This document shows, one piece after another, positions 45,263-52,960 of a DNA stretch of 59,742 nt (positions are counted from its first letter, which is position 1; each line of letters opens with the position of its first letter). This DNA is from an uncultured Pelagibacteraceae bacterium (GTDB lineage Bacteria; Pseudomonadota; Alphaproteobacteria; Pelagibacterales; Pelagibacteraceae). A program made the translations under genes and the position numbers. Location: positions 1 to 59,742 of the forward strand of contig CACJMB010000007.1 of the NCBI GenBank assembly GCA_902594405.1, read 5' to 3'. The notes below the pieces were generated by a model. The model was given only the letters and a program-made list of their open reading frames with translations. It did no database searches and was not told where the DNA came from.

Positions 45263-46231
45263 TTAAGAAATATTTGATTTCAAAATATGATGTATGTGAA
45301 TAACTCCTATAGTTTTAAATTTATTCTTATTATCATAAACGCATAAAGAAGTAATTTTCTTATTATTCATCAAAGTTAAGGCTTTTGCAGCTAAAGCATT
45401 TTTATCAATACTAATTGGATTTTTTGTCATTATTTTTTTTACTTCTAAAGACTTAATGTCTATTTTTTTGTGGTTAAATCTCCTTATCTGTCCGTCAGTA
45501 ATTATACCAGTCGTTTTATTTTTTTTATTTTTAACAATTAATATTCCTAAATTTTTTTTGCTTAAAATATTTAATGCTTTTTTCATATTTAAATTTTCAC
45601 TAACTATTGGAATCTTTTTACCTACTAACATTAAATCTTCTACTGTTTTTAATTGAGCACCCAGACTCCCAGCTGGATGTAATTTTTTAAAATCTAATTT
45701 GTCAAATTTTTTATATTTCATAGCGGATATTGCCAATGCATCTCCAAGTGCAAGTTGTGCAGTTGTACTTGAGGTAGGGACTATTCCGCCAGCTTCTGAA
45801 ACTTCAGGTATTAAAAGTTTTATATCTGATGCCTTGTATAAAATAGAATCTTTTTTTGAAACTATTCCTATTAGTAAAATTTTATTTCTGATTGCATATT
45901 GAATTATATTTTTCAATTCAGCAGTTTTACCTGAGTTACTAATTAAAATTAAAATATCTTTTTTTGAAATCATCCCAAGGTCTCCATGTGATGCTTCACT
46001 TGCGGCCAGACTAAAAGATGGAGTGCCGACTGATGATAATGTTGCTGCAATTTTTGATGCTATAAGTCCACTTTTTCCTACACCACATAAAATAACTTTT
46101 GAGTTACATCTTCCTATTTGAGTCACAGCTTTATTAAAAGAGCTATTGATATTTTTTTTAAGTTTTTGTAAAGCTAGAATTTCTAAGTTAATTACATTTT
46201 TTGCTTCAGATATATATTTATTCTTTTTCAT
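45263..46231 (-). CDS. kdsD: Arabinose-5-phosphate isomerase (SIS + CBS domains)
   Basis: 322 aa from the ATG at 46231 (MKKNKYISEAK), which overlaps the TAA of the preceding gene (TAATG); a TTG four codons earlier is also in frame. The SIS domain has 'CGVGKSGLIASKIAATLSS' and 'SGKTAELKNII', with 'AASEASHGDLGMI' carrying the active-site His. Two CBS domains follow ('KKALNILSKKNLGILIV', 'ALTLMNNKKITSLCVYD'). It makes arabinose 5-phosphate, the precursor of Kdo in lipid A core; kdsB at 51.3 kb acts later in the same pathway. Confidence 0.93.
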   Translation of the reverse strand: MKKNKYISEAKNVINLEILALQKLKKNINSSFNKAVTQIGRCNSKVILCGVGKSGLIASKIAATLSSVGTPSFSLAASEASHGDLGMISKKDILILISNSGKTAELKNIIQYAIRNKILLIGIVSKKDSILYKASDIKLLIPEVSEAGGIVPTSSTTAQLALGDALAISAMKYKKFDKLDFKKLHPAGSLGAQLKTVEDLMLVGKKIPIVSENLNMKKALNILSKKNLGILIVKNKKNKTTGIITDGQIRRFNHKKIDIKSLEVKKIMTKNPISIDKNALAAKALTLMNNKKITSLCVYDNKNKFKTIGVIHIHHILKSNIS

Positions 46232-46842
46232 TAATGGGACCAAATATCATCCCTAAAGAATGCCAAGTCAAGGTTAACTCTTGTTTTTAAAAATTTTAAA
46301 CAATCTTGATAAAGCTTCATTCTATTTTCTCTTTTAAGTATTTTTTCAAGTTCCTCATGAATTTTATGTAAGTATATTACATCATTTGCACAATATTTGA
46401 GTTGAGCAGGTGTAAGCTCTCCTCCAAAATCTGAATTTTGAAATTGTTTACTAATATCTATATTAATAAATTCTTTAATTAAGGTTTTTAATGAGTGATT
46501 ATCGGAATATGATCTTGCTAACTTTGATGCAATTTTAGTATCTAGTATATTATTTGTCTCTGTTTTCAAGTAATGTTTAATATGAGCCATGTCAGCTCTG
46601 CCAAAATGAAAAATTTTTGTTATTTTTTCATCTTTTAGTAAATTAACTAAATTTGGGGCATCATAATTATCTCTATCAAACTGAATTATGTGTGCATCAG
46701 AACTACCTGAAGATAATTGGATTAAGCATAATGGATCTCGTCTGACGTTTAGACCCATAAATTCTCCATCAACAGCTATTATATTGCCTAATTTCAAATC
46801 ATCTGGTAGATCGTTTTTGTGTAATTGAATATTATTAGTCAT
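46231..46842 (-). CDS. Ribonuclease D-like 3'-5' exonuclease
   Basis: A 203-aa DEDDy exonuclease domain alone. 'IAVDGEFMGL' (Asp, Glu), 'IFHFGRADMAHI' (Asp) and 'YCANDVIYLHKI' (Tyr, Asp) are the catalytic set; 'NHSLKTLIKEF' is typical of RNase D. The HRDC domains of full RNase D (about 375 aa) are absent, as in the short alphaproteobacterial form. Probable role: trimming of structured RNA 3' ends. Its start codon is 16 bases from the divergent epimerase. Confidence 0.9.
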   Translation of the reverse strand: MTNNIQLHKNDLPDDLKLGNIIAVDGEFMGLNVRRDPLCLIQLSSGSSDAHIIQFDRDNYDAPNLVNLLKDEKITKIFHFGRADMAHIKHYLKTETNNILDTKIASKLARSYSDNHSLKTLIKEFINIDISKQFQNSDFGGELTPAQLKYCANDVIYLHKIHEELEKILKRENRMKLYQDCLKFLKTRVNLDLAFFRDDIWSH

Positions 46843-46858
46843 TTTAAAATATATATAT

Positions 46859-47845
46859 ATGAAAGCAAAGAATTGTCTAATTTTTGGTGGTAGTGGTCAA
46901 ATTGGCAGAAACTTAATAAGAAAACTTACTAAGAATAATTATAAAGTTACTGTAGTTACCAGAAATTTACATCAAAAAAGCTACGTAATTAAAACCCAGG
47001 CCAATGCTGGTTATATAGATATAGTGGAAGCTAATATTTTTGAAGAAAACAAAATTAGGGCACTATTTAAAAAATCAGAGATTTGTATAAATTTAATTGG
47101 AATTTTATTTGAGAAGAAAAGGGGTAATTCTTTTAAAAATATTCATTCTATCTTTCCTTCAATACTATCAAAACTTTCGAAAGAATATAATCTTAATCAC
47201 TTTATACATTTGTCAGCTTTAGGAATAAATGAAGCACAAGACTCTGACTATGCTAAAAGTAAGCTTGAGGGTGAGAGTAATATTTTTAAAAATTTTCCTC
47301 TTGCTACAGTTTTAAGACCGTCTGTAGTTTATTCATCAGATGATAATTTTACAACTAACTTTATGACATTATTAAATAGACTTCCCTTTTTTCCACTTTA
47401 CTATAATGGACAAACTAAATTTTCTCCAATACACTGTTCTGATTTAACAGATGTTATTTATGATGTAATTTCAAAAAATATTTATTCAAAAATAATTGAA
47501 TGTGTAGGACCAGAAACAATTACTTTCAGACAAATAATAGAAAAATTATTGAGATCAATTGGAAAGAGAAGGTTATTAATACCTTTTCCCTTAAAAATAG
47601 CTAAACTATCTGCAGGATTTTTTGAATTAATGCCAAAGCCTTTACTTACGAGAGATCAATTAAGGCTTTTAAAATATGACAATGTCAAATCAGGAAAATA
47701 TAAAACTAATTTTGATATCGGTACACCAAGTTTAAGATATTTTGATGAAGAAGTTAAAAAATATTCATACATGTGGAGAGAAGGTGGACAATTCTCTACT
47801 GAGAAATATATTTCAAAAAATAAATTAGAAAGCGAAACTAATTAA
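46859..47845 (+). CDS. NAD(P)-binding epimerase-like protein (NDUFA9 type)
   Basis: A 328-aa atypical short-chain dehydrogenase. 'IFGGSGQIGRNLIRKL' is the Rossmann glycine motif; 'ICINLIGILFEKKRGNSF' and 'HLSALGINEAQDSDYAKSK' resemble complex I subunit NDUFA9-like proteins, with the SDR Tyr-x-x-x-Lys at 'YAKSK'. 'LRPSVVYSSDDNF' follows. In alphaproteobacteria this protein family is often annotated as NADH-ubiquinone oxidoreductase-like; the true reaction is unknown. The intergenic DNA before it is 16 bases of pure A/T, so its mRNA is probably leaderless. Confidence 0.85.
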   Translation: MKAKNCLIFGGSGQIGRNLIRKLTKNNYKVTVVTRNLHQKSYVIKTQANAGYIDIVEANIFEENKIRALFKKSEICINLIGILFEKKRGNSFKNIHSIFPSILSKLSKEYNLNHFIHLSALGINEAQDSDYAKSKLEGESNIFKNFPLATVLRPSVVYSSDDNFTTNFMTLLNRLPFFPLYYNGQTKFSPIHCSDLTDVIYDVISKNIYSKIIECVGPETITFRQIIEKLLRSIGKRRLLIPFPLKIAKLSAGFFELMPKPLLTRDQLRLLKYDNVKSGKYKTNFDIGTPSLRYFDEEVKKYSYMWREGGQFSTEKYISKNKLESETN

Positions 47846-47846
47846 A

Positions 47847-48344
47847 TCAAGCTGATTGTATTTTTTTTTCTATAAATTCTGGAACTTCTTCTTTTTCTGT
47901 AACGTCTTCTTTTTTACCTTTAGGTTGATAAGCGTATAAAAGATGTAATTTACAATAAGAAAAATCTTTTAAAGACGATCTTCCACAAAAATAAAAGGAT
48001 TTCTGATCAGGATGACCGATAGGCCATTTACATGAATTTTCATCAAGCTCTTCTAATTGTTTTGGATTTTCTGCCTCAAAATCTTTCTCAATTATTAAGG
48101 ACTTAAATTTACTTTTTCGCCCTCTTTTTGGTGTTTGAATATTAGTTTTACTTGTTGAGTCATTAAAGTTTTGATTTGAAGCAGCTGATCTAGTTTTTAT
48201 TTTTGCTGATAAATTCAGTCTATGAGCTTTACCAATAACAGCATTTCTACTTATTCCACCAATTATTGCAGCAATTTGACTTGCAGTATTTCCTTTACCC
48301 CAAAGCTCTTTTAATTTTTGAACTTTTTCCTCTGTCCAACTCAT
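47847..48344 (-). CDS. gcrA: GcrA family cell-cycle regulator
   Basis: 165 aa. The N-terminal helix-turn-helix 'MSWTEEKVQKLKELWGKGNT' with 'SQIAAIIGGISRNAVIGKAHRL' (split) is the GcrA DNA-binding domain. A disordered basic linker follows, then the C-terminal 'CKWPIGHPDQKSFYFCG' and 'YCKLHLLYAYQP' that contact sigma70 in Caulobacter GcrA. It activates cell-cycle genes at methylated promoters in species with CcrM; no CcrM gene is in the window. It converges on the epimerase with a single-base gap. Confidence 0.93.
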   Translation of the reverse strand: MSWTEEKVQKLKELWGKGNTASQIAAIIGGISRNAVIGKAHRLNLSAKIKTRSAASNQNFNDSTSKTNIQTPKRGRKSKFKSLIIEKDFEAENPKQLEELDENSCKWPIGHPDQKSFYFCGRSSLKDFSYCKLHLLYAYQPKGKKEDVTEKEEVPEFIEKKIQSA

Positions 48345-48350
48345 AATCTA

Positions 48351-48385
48351 TATATTGTATATTATTTGTATAAACCAACAATATA
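48351..48385. repeat. Inverted repeat upstream of gcrA
   Basis: TATATTGT (48351-48358) and ACAATATA (48378-48385) are exact reverse complements, centres 27 bases apart (about 2.6 helical turns), 7 bases upstream of the gcrA start. It may be an operator or an AT-rich coincidence. The rest of the 169-base gap to argD shows nothing firm. Confidence 0.3.
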
Positions 48386-48513
48386 CTGATATAAAATTAA
48401 ATTAAACAATCAAAATATTAGAGTTATCAACATAAATAAACTTGGTTAAGTATATATTTTTTTTCAATCCTAACTTGTATTAATAATTAATATTTATAAA
48501 ACAAATTAAACAT

Positions 48514-49680
48514 ATGAGCTATTTAGCTAAAAATTATAACAGAAAAAAAATTGCCTTTAAGTATGGAAAAGGAAGTTTTTTGCATTCTACTGATAACAAA
48601 AAATATTTGGATTTTGTTCAAGGAATAGCTGTTAATTCTTTGGGCCATGTACATCCAAAATTAGTAAAAACTATAAAAGATCAGTCAAAAAAATTATGGC
48701 ATGTATCTAATGCATTTCAAATTCCAGAAGGAGAAACATTAGCTAAAAAGTTATGTAAAAAAACTTTTGCTGATTATGTAATGTTTCAAAATAGTGGGGC
48801 TGAAGCTACTGAAGCAGCAATTAAAGTTGCTAGAAGATATTATTACTCAATAGGTAAACCAAACAAAAATAGAATTTTATGCATTAAAAACTCTTTCCAT
48901 GGAAGAACTTTAGCAGCAATTTTTGCTAGTGGATCAAAGAAAATGACTGAGGGATTTGGTCCAAAAGTAACAGGGTTTGATCACTTTAGTTTTGGTGATC
49001 ATAATTCTCTAAAAAATAAAATCAACAAAAACACAGCTGCTATTATGGTCGAAACTATTATGGGTGAAGGTGGCATAAAAGTGATTCCAGATTGGTGCTT
49101 AAAAGAATTAAGAGCATTATGTAATAAGAAAAAAATATTATTAATCCTTGACGAAGTTCAGTGTGGAATAGGAAGATCAGGTGATTTCTTTGCTTTTGAA
49201 AAATCAAAAGTAAAACCTGACATTGTACCAATCGCAAAAGGAATAGGGGGAGGATTTCCAATAGGAGCGGTATTAATGAATAAAAAAGTCGCCTCGAGCA
49301 TGACACCAGGCACACACGGATCAACATTTGGAGGAAATCCTTTAGCTATGTCTATTGGAAATACTGTAATCGATATTATATCAAATAAGAAATTTTTAAA
49401 TAATGTAAAAAAACTATCAAAATATTTTTTATTAAAGCTCAATAAAATTAAAGATAAATATCCAAATGTCATTAAGCAAATAAGAGGAAAAGGCTTTTTG
49501 ATTGGGATACAGTTATATAAAGATCAAACTGAATTTATAAAAAAATTAATGAACAATCAGCTTCTAACTATTAGAGCTGCAGAAAATGTTGTTCGGATTT
49601 TACCCCCATTAAATGTTAAAAAAAATGAAATAGACTTAGCATTAAAAATTATTGATAAGGTCTGCTCACAGCTAAAATAG
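48514..49680 (+). CDS. argD: Acetylornithine aminotransferase
   Basis: A 388-aa class III PLP aminotransferase. 'SGAEATEAAIKVARRYYY', 'KNSFHGRTLAAIFASG', 'LILDEVQCGIGRSGDFFAFE' (split) and the PLP-lysine segment 'PIAKGIGGGFPIGAVLM' are present, with 'HGSTFGGNPLAMS' behind. It makes N-acetylornithine, and argF follows after one base. Several long antisense frames here are shadows. Confidence 0.96.
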   Translation: MSYLAKNYNRKKIAFKYGKGSFLHSTDNKKYLDFVQGIAVNSLGHVHPKLVKTIKDQSKKLWHVSNAFQIPEGETLAKKLCKKTFADYVMFQNSGAEATEAAIKVARRYYYSIGKPNKNRILCIKNSFHGRTLAAIFASGSKKMTEGFGPKVTGFDHFSFGDHNSLKNKINKNTAAIMVETIMGEGGIKVIPDWCLKELRALCNKKKILLILDEVQCGIGRSGDFFAFEKSKVKPDIVPIAKGIGGGFPIGAVLMNKKVASSMTPGTHGSTFGGNPLAMSIGNTVIDIISNKKFLNNVKKLSKYFLLKLNKIKDKYPNVIKQIRGKGFLIGIQLYKDQTEFIKKLMNNQLLTIRAAENVVRILPPLNVKKNEIDLALKIIDKVCSQLK

Positions 49681-49681
49681 C

Positions 49682-50611
49682 ATGAAACATTTCATTAATT
49701 TAAAAGATATACCTGCAAAAGATCTTAGAAAGATTATTATTGATGCTAAGAAAAGAAAAAGTTTAAGAAAAAAACTAAGTACATTAGAGCTTGATAAGGG
49801 TGCACCCTTAAGAGGAAAATTATTAATTCAAATGTTTGAAAAATCTAGTTTGCGAACAAGATTAAGCTTTTATTTAGCTATCAAACAATTAGGTGGCGGT
49901 ACTTTGACTTTGAGGTCTAATGAGCTTCATTTGGGTCAAGGTGGAGAGAGCATTGCTGACACAGCTAAAATTCTTTCGACTTATGGTGATGGATTTATGC
50001 TTAGAACTGATAGTGATCAAAAAGTTGAAAATTTTAAAAAATATTTATCTATACCCGTCATCAATGGCTTAAGTCCTTCATCTCATCCAACACAGGTTTT
50101 ATCAGATGTTTTTACTGTTGAGGAAATAATGAAAAAACCTATTTCAAAATTAAATATTTCTTGGATTGGTGACTCAAATAATGTTTTGGATAGTTTAATA
50201 GCTGCATCAGTAAAATTTTCTTTCAAGTTAAGTATTGGTTGCCCAAAAAAATTTGAACCAGGAAAAGAAGTTAGAACTTGGGTCAAAAAAAATAATAAAA
50301 AAATTTATATTTATAATGATGCAAAAAAAGCAGCTTTAAATGCAGATGTAATTTTTTCTGATAAAGTTATTTCTTTAAATGACAAGGTTAATAAGAAGAA
50401 AAAAATAAAAGCGTTTAAAAATTTTAAAATTGATAAAAAATTAATGAGTTATGCAAAAAAAAATTGCATTTTTTTACATTGTTTACCTAGAGGAGACGAA
50501 GTGAATGATGATGTTTTCTTGGGAAAAAAGTCTCACGTATGGCAACAAGCACTCAATAGAGTTCACGTACAAAAAAGTATTTTATTATATTGTTTTGGAA
50601 AATTAAGGTAG
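49682..50611 (+). CDS. argF: Ornithine carbamoyltransferase
   Basis: A 309-aa enzyme making citrulline from ornithine and carbamoyl phosphate. The carbamoyl-phosphate loop is 'FEKSSLRTRLSF' (S-x-R-T-R kept), with 'HPTQVLSDVFT' and 'SWIGDSNNVLDS' after it. The ornithine-site Cys is in 'LHCLPRGDEV', where the segment between HCLP and the Glu is shorter than in the usual HCLPAHRGEEV. The end reads 'QALNRVHVQKSI' (usually AENRxxxQKA). Function is not in doubt. It overlaps the cytochrome c gene by 9 bases. Confidence 0.94.
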   Translation: MKHFINLKDIPAKDLRKIIIDAKKRKSLRKKLSTLELDKGAPLRGKLLIQMFEKSSLRTRLSFYLAIKQLGGGTLTLRSNELHLGQGGESIADTAKILSTYGDGFMLRTDSDQKVENFKKYLSIPVINGLSPSSHPTQVLSDVFTVEEIMKKPISKLNISWIGDSNNVLDSLIAASVKFSFKLSIGCPKKFEPGKEVRTWVKKNNKKIYIYNDAKKAALNADVIFSDKVISLNDKVNKKKKIKAFKNFKIDKKLMSYAKKNCIFLHCLPRGDEVNDDVFLGKKSHVWQQALNRVHVQKSILLYCFGKLR

Positions 50612-51142
50612 CGGCAAAGGGCTGTCTGAATTTTCATTTAGATATTTTATTACAGAGGCTCTATCTTTTTCTTTTCTAAGACCTGCATATGCCATCTTTG
50701 TTCCCTTTATCCATTTAGCAGGTTTAATTAAAAATCCGTTAAGTTCTTCAAAAGTCCATTCTTTATCATATGCTGCTAAAGCTTTAGAATATTTATAATC
50801 TTCAACCGCTCCAACTTTTCTTCCTACAACATTATACAGAGCTGGACCTATAGCATTCTTTCCTCCTTTAACAATTGAATGACAAGCTGCACATTTTTTA
50901 AAAACTTTTTCACCATGAGCAATATCTCCCAATGCCATTAATACTGATATATCAATTTTATCTGAAGTAGTGCTTGAGCTAGTTATGGATACAGTAGTGG
51001 CAGCTTCTACTTCAACTGAATAACCAGGTGTTTCAGGTTTTTCTACGTGGAATATAACATCAGATAATTTTCCAATACCGATAATGAGCAAAGCAACCAT
51101 CAAAACTGCAGCAACTATTTTATTTATTTCGAAAGAATCCAT
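50603..51142 (-). CDS. Membrane-anchored cytochrome c (CycM type)
   Basis: A 179-aa protein with an N-terminal transmembrane anchor ('IVAAVLMVALLIIGIGKL'), a flexible Ser/Thr-rich linker, and one class I c-type domain. The haem motif is 'CAACHSIV' (about residue 90), 'GPALYNVVGRKVG' follows, and the Met ligand is in 'GTKMAYAGL'. In alphaproteobacteria such c552/CycM proteins carry electrons from the bc1 complex to cytochrome oxidase at the periplasmic face of the membrane. Divergent from kdsB. Confidence 0.92.
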   Translation of the reverse strand: MDSFEINKIVAAVLMVALLIIGIGKLSDVIFHVEKPETPGYSVEVEAATTVSITSSSTTSDKIDISVLMALGDIAHGEKVFKKCAACHSIVKGGKNAIGPALYNVVGRKVGAVEDYKYSKALAAYDKEWTFEELNGFLIKPAKWIKGTKMAYAGLRKEKDRASVIKYLNENSDSPLPLP

Positions 51143-51211
51143 TTTTTCTAAATTTTGTAGTGAACGTATAACATGATAAATTAAAAAAAAGCTAAAATTT
51201 AATGTATAAAT

Positions 51212-51241
51212 TTGCCTCTATAGTTGTTTAATGAGTATAAT
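51212..51241 (+). promoter_or_regulatory. Candidate promoter for kdsB-pheA
   Basis: TTGCCT (51212-51217) and TATAAT (51236-51241) with an 18-base spacer. The start would fall about 8 bases before the kdsB ATG, too short for a normal ribosome-binding site. Confidence 0.55.
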
Positions 51242-51255
51242 AATTTGTAAATATA

Positions 51256-51987
51256 ATGAAAACTTTAGTAATTATACCATCTAGGATGTCTGCAACTAGG
51301 CTTCCAGGTAAACCTTTGCTAAAAATAAATGGTTTATCAATTATTTCACATGTATCTAAAAAAGCAGAACAGGCTAATATTGGAGACGTGATTGTAGCTA
51401 CAGAGGACCAGGAAATTATTGATGATGTTAAAGGAAATGGTTTCAATGCTATTTTAACTAGCAATAAACACAAAACAGGTACAGATAGAATTCATGAGGC
51501 ACTTAAAAAATCAAATATTAGAGATGTTGATTTTATTATGAATTTACAAGGTGACGAACCAGCAATCGACATTCAAGATATCGTAAGATTGAATGATAAA
51601 ATGTTAAAAAATCCCTCTAAAATAGGAACTCTTGCTGCAATAATAAAAGAAAATAAAAATTTGAAAAACGAAAATATTGTAAAGGTAATTACCGAAAATG
51701 CTCTAGAAGAGAACAATTTCCCAAAGGGCATATCTTTTTTACGAAAGTCTGAGAGGGTAGATAATATTTATCATCATATTGGAGTTTATTGTTATTCAAA
51801 AGACTCACTCGAAAAATTTGTTCAATTAAGCCAATCTAAAAAAGAAATAGAAAATCGGTTAGAGCAATTAAGAGCATTAGATAATAATATTGATATCAAT
51901 GTTTCACTTGCCAAATCATCTCCAATAGGAGTAGATACAGAGGAAGATTATCTAGCCTTGAAAAAAATAATGGAATATAAGAATTGA
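51256..51987 (+). CDS. kdsB: CMP-Kdo synthetase (3-deoxy-manno-octulosonate cytidylyltransferase)
   Basis: A 243-aa nucleotidyltransferase. 'IPSRMSATRLPGKPL' is the CTP loop, 'VIVATEDQEI', 'GTDRIHEALKK', 'MNLQGDEPAI' (metal) and 'HIGVYCYSKDSLEKF' follow. It activates Kdo for transfer to lipid A and uses the product of the pathway begun by kdsD at 45.3 kb. It overlaps pheA by one base (TGATG). Confidence 0.96.
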   Translation: MKTLVIIPSRMSATRLPGKPLLKINGLSIISHVSKKAEQANIGDVIVATEDQEIIDDVKGNGFNAILTSNKHKTGTDRIHEALKKSNIRDVDFIMNLQGDEPAIDIQDIVRLNDKMLKNPSKIGTLAAIIKENKNLKNENIVKVITENALEENNFPKGISFLRKSERVDNIYHHIGVYCYSKDSLEKFVQLSQSKKEIENRLEQLRALDNNIDINVSLAKSSPIGVDTEEDYLALKKIMEYKN

Positions 51988-52820
51988 TGAGTAAAATTTA
52001 TTTTCAAGGAAGCTTTGGCGCATATTCTCATTTAGCGGCGCTTTCAATTGATGCTAAAGCAGAAATCTTGCCTTGTAAAACTTTTGATGATTGTTTTAAC
52101 AAAGCATCTGAAGAACCAGATAGCAGAATTATAATTCCAGAGTCTAATAGAATTACAGGTAATATAGGTATTGAATATTTAATATTTAAACATAGGCTAA
52201 ATATTTATAAAGAGCATTTTCAAAAAATTGAACACAACTTATTAGGACAACCTGGTGCTAAATTAAAAGATATCAGAGACGTATACTCACACGCGCAAGG
52301 ATTGTCTCAGTGTTCAAAATTTATAAAAGAAAATAATTTAGCTGAACATATTAGAGCGGATACTGCTGGATCTGCTGAAATGATTTCTAAAACAAAAGAT
52401 GTTAAGCAATCAGCTATAGCATCTTCATTAAGTGCTAAAATTTATGGCTTAGAAGTAATCAAAAAAAATATAGAAAACGAAAGCGGAAATTTGACAAGAT
52501 TTTTGGTTATGGGAAAAAATATCTCTCAACCAGAATTTAAAGATAAAACTTATATAACCTCTTTTTTATTTAAATTGAAAAGTAAGCCAGCCGCCCTCTA
52601 TCAATCACTAGGAGGTTTTGCTATTAATGGTGTAAATTTAACTAAACTACAAAGTTATCCAGAAAAAAATAGTTTCGACTCTTATTTTTTCTTGTGTGAT
52701 TTGGATGGACACATTGAAGATCCAAAAGTTCAGAAATCTCTTGAAGAGCTAGGTCTACATTGTGAGGATTTTCACGTTCTAGGTGTTTTTGAAGCAGATA
52801 GCTTGAGACAAAAAAAATAA
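51987..52820 (+). CDS. pheA: Prephenate dehydratase
   Basis: 277 aa starting with ATG at 51987, overlapping the kdsB stop; a TTG one codon before is unlikely. 'FQGSFGAYSHLAA', 'ESNRITGNIGIEYLIF' (usually 'ENS.AG'), and 'SGNLTRFLVMGK' (TRF dehydratase motif) make the catalytic domain. An ACT domain ('KPAALYQSLGGFAINGVNLTKLQSYP' in blocks) carries the phenylalanine feedback site. There is no chorismate mutase domain. It converts prephenate to phenylpyruvate. Confidence 0.95.
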   Translation: MSKIYFQGSFGAYSHLAALSIDAKAEILPCKTFDDCFNKASEEPDSRIIIPESNRITGNIGIEYLIFKHRLNIYKEHFQKIEHNLLGQPGAKLKDIRDVYSHAQGLSQCSKFIKENNLAEHIRADTAGSAEMISKTKDVKQSAIASSLSAKIYGLEVIKKNIENESGNLTRFLVMGKNISQPEFKDKTYITSFLFKLKSKPAALYQSLGGFAINGVNLTKLQSYPEKNSFDSYFFLCDLDGHIEDPKVQKSLEELGLHCEDFHVLGVFEADSLRQKK

Positions 52821-52830
52821 GAATCTTTTC

Positions 52831-52860
52831 TTGTAGATTAGAAATTTTAACTGCTATAAT
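52831..52860 (+). promoter_or_regulatory. Promoter of SRP RNA / dnaX (extended -10)
   Basis: TTGTAG (52831-52836) and TATAAT (52855-52860) with an 18-base spacer. TGC directly before TATAAT makes an extended -10 identical over nine bases to that of gyrB. The predicted start is at about 52867, exactly the SRP RNA 5' end. Confidence 0.7.
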
Positions 52861-52866
52861 GGTTTT

Positions 52867-52950
52867 GGAGGCTAGAGGTGGATGCTGCTTGAACCCGACC
52901 AGATCTTAACGGAAGCAGTCGTAGAGACAGTTATTCAGGTTCTAGTCTCC
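52867..52950 (+). ncRNA. ffs: Signal recognition particle 4.5S RNA
   Basis: About 84 nt. The ends GGAGGCTAGA and TCTAGTCTCC form a ten-pair stem. The apical part has GACCAGATC ... GGAAGCAGTC, the conserved Ffh-binding helix 8 (compare the enteric CAGGTC/GGAAGCAG). The apical tetraloop is UAAC closed by U-G, of the URRC class rather than GGAA. It lies directly before dnaX, as in other alphaproteobacteria, and ends only 10 bases before the dnaX ATG. Confidence 0.92.
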
Positions 52951-52960
52951 TAAAAGATAT

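Noticed and set aside
49058..49472. Two antisense frames in argD
   Set aside because: They overlap each other and the intact argD; no start context or family resemblance.
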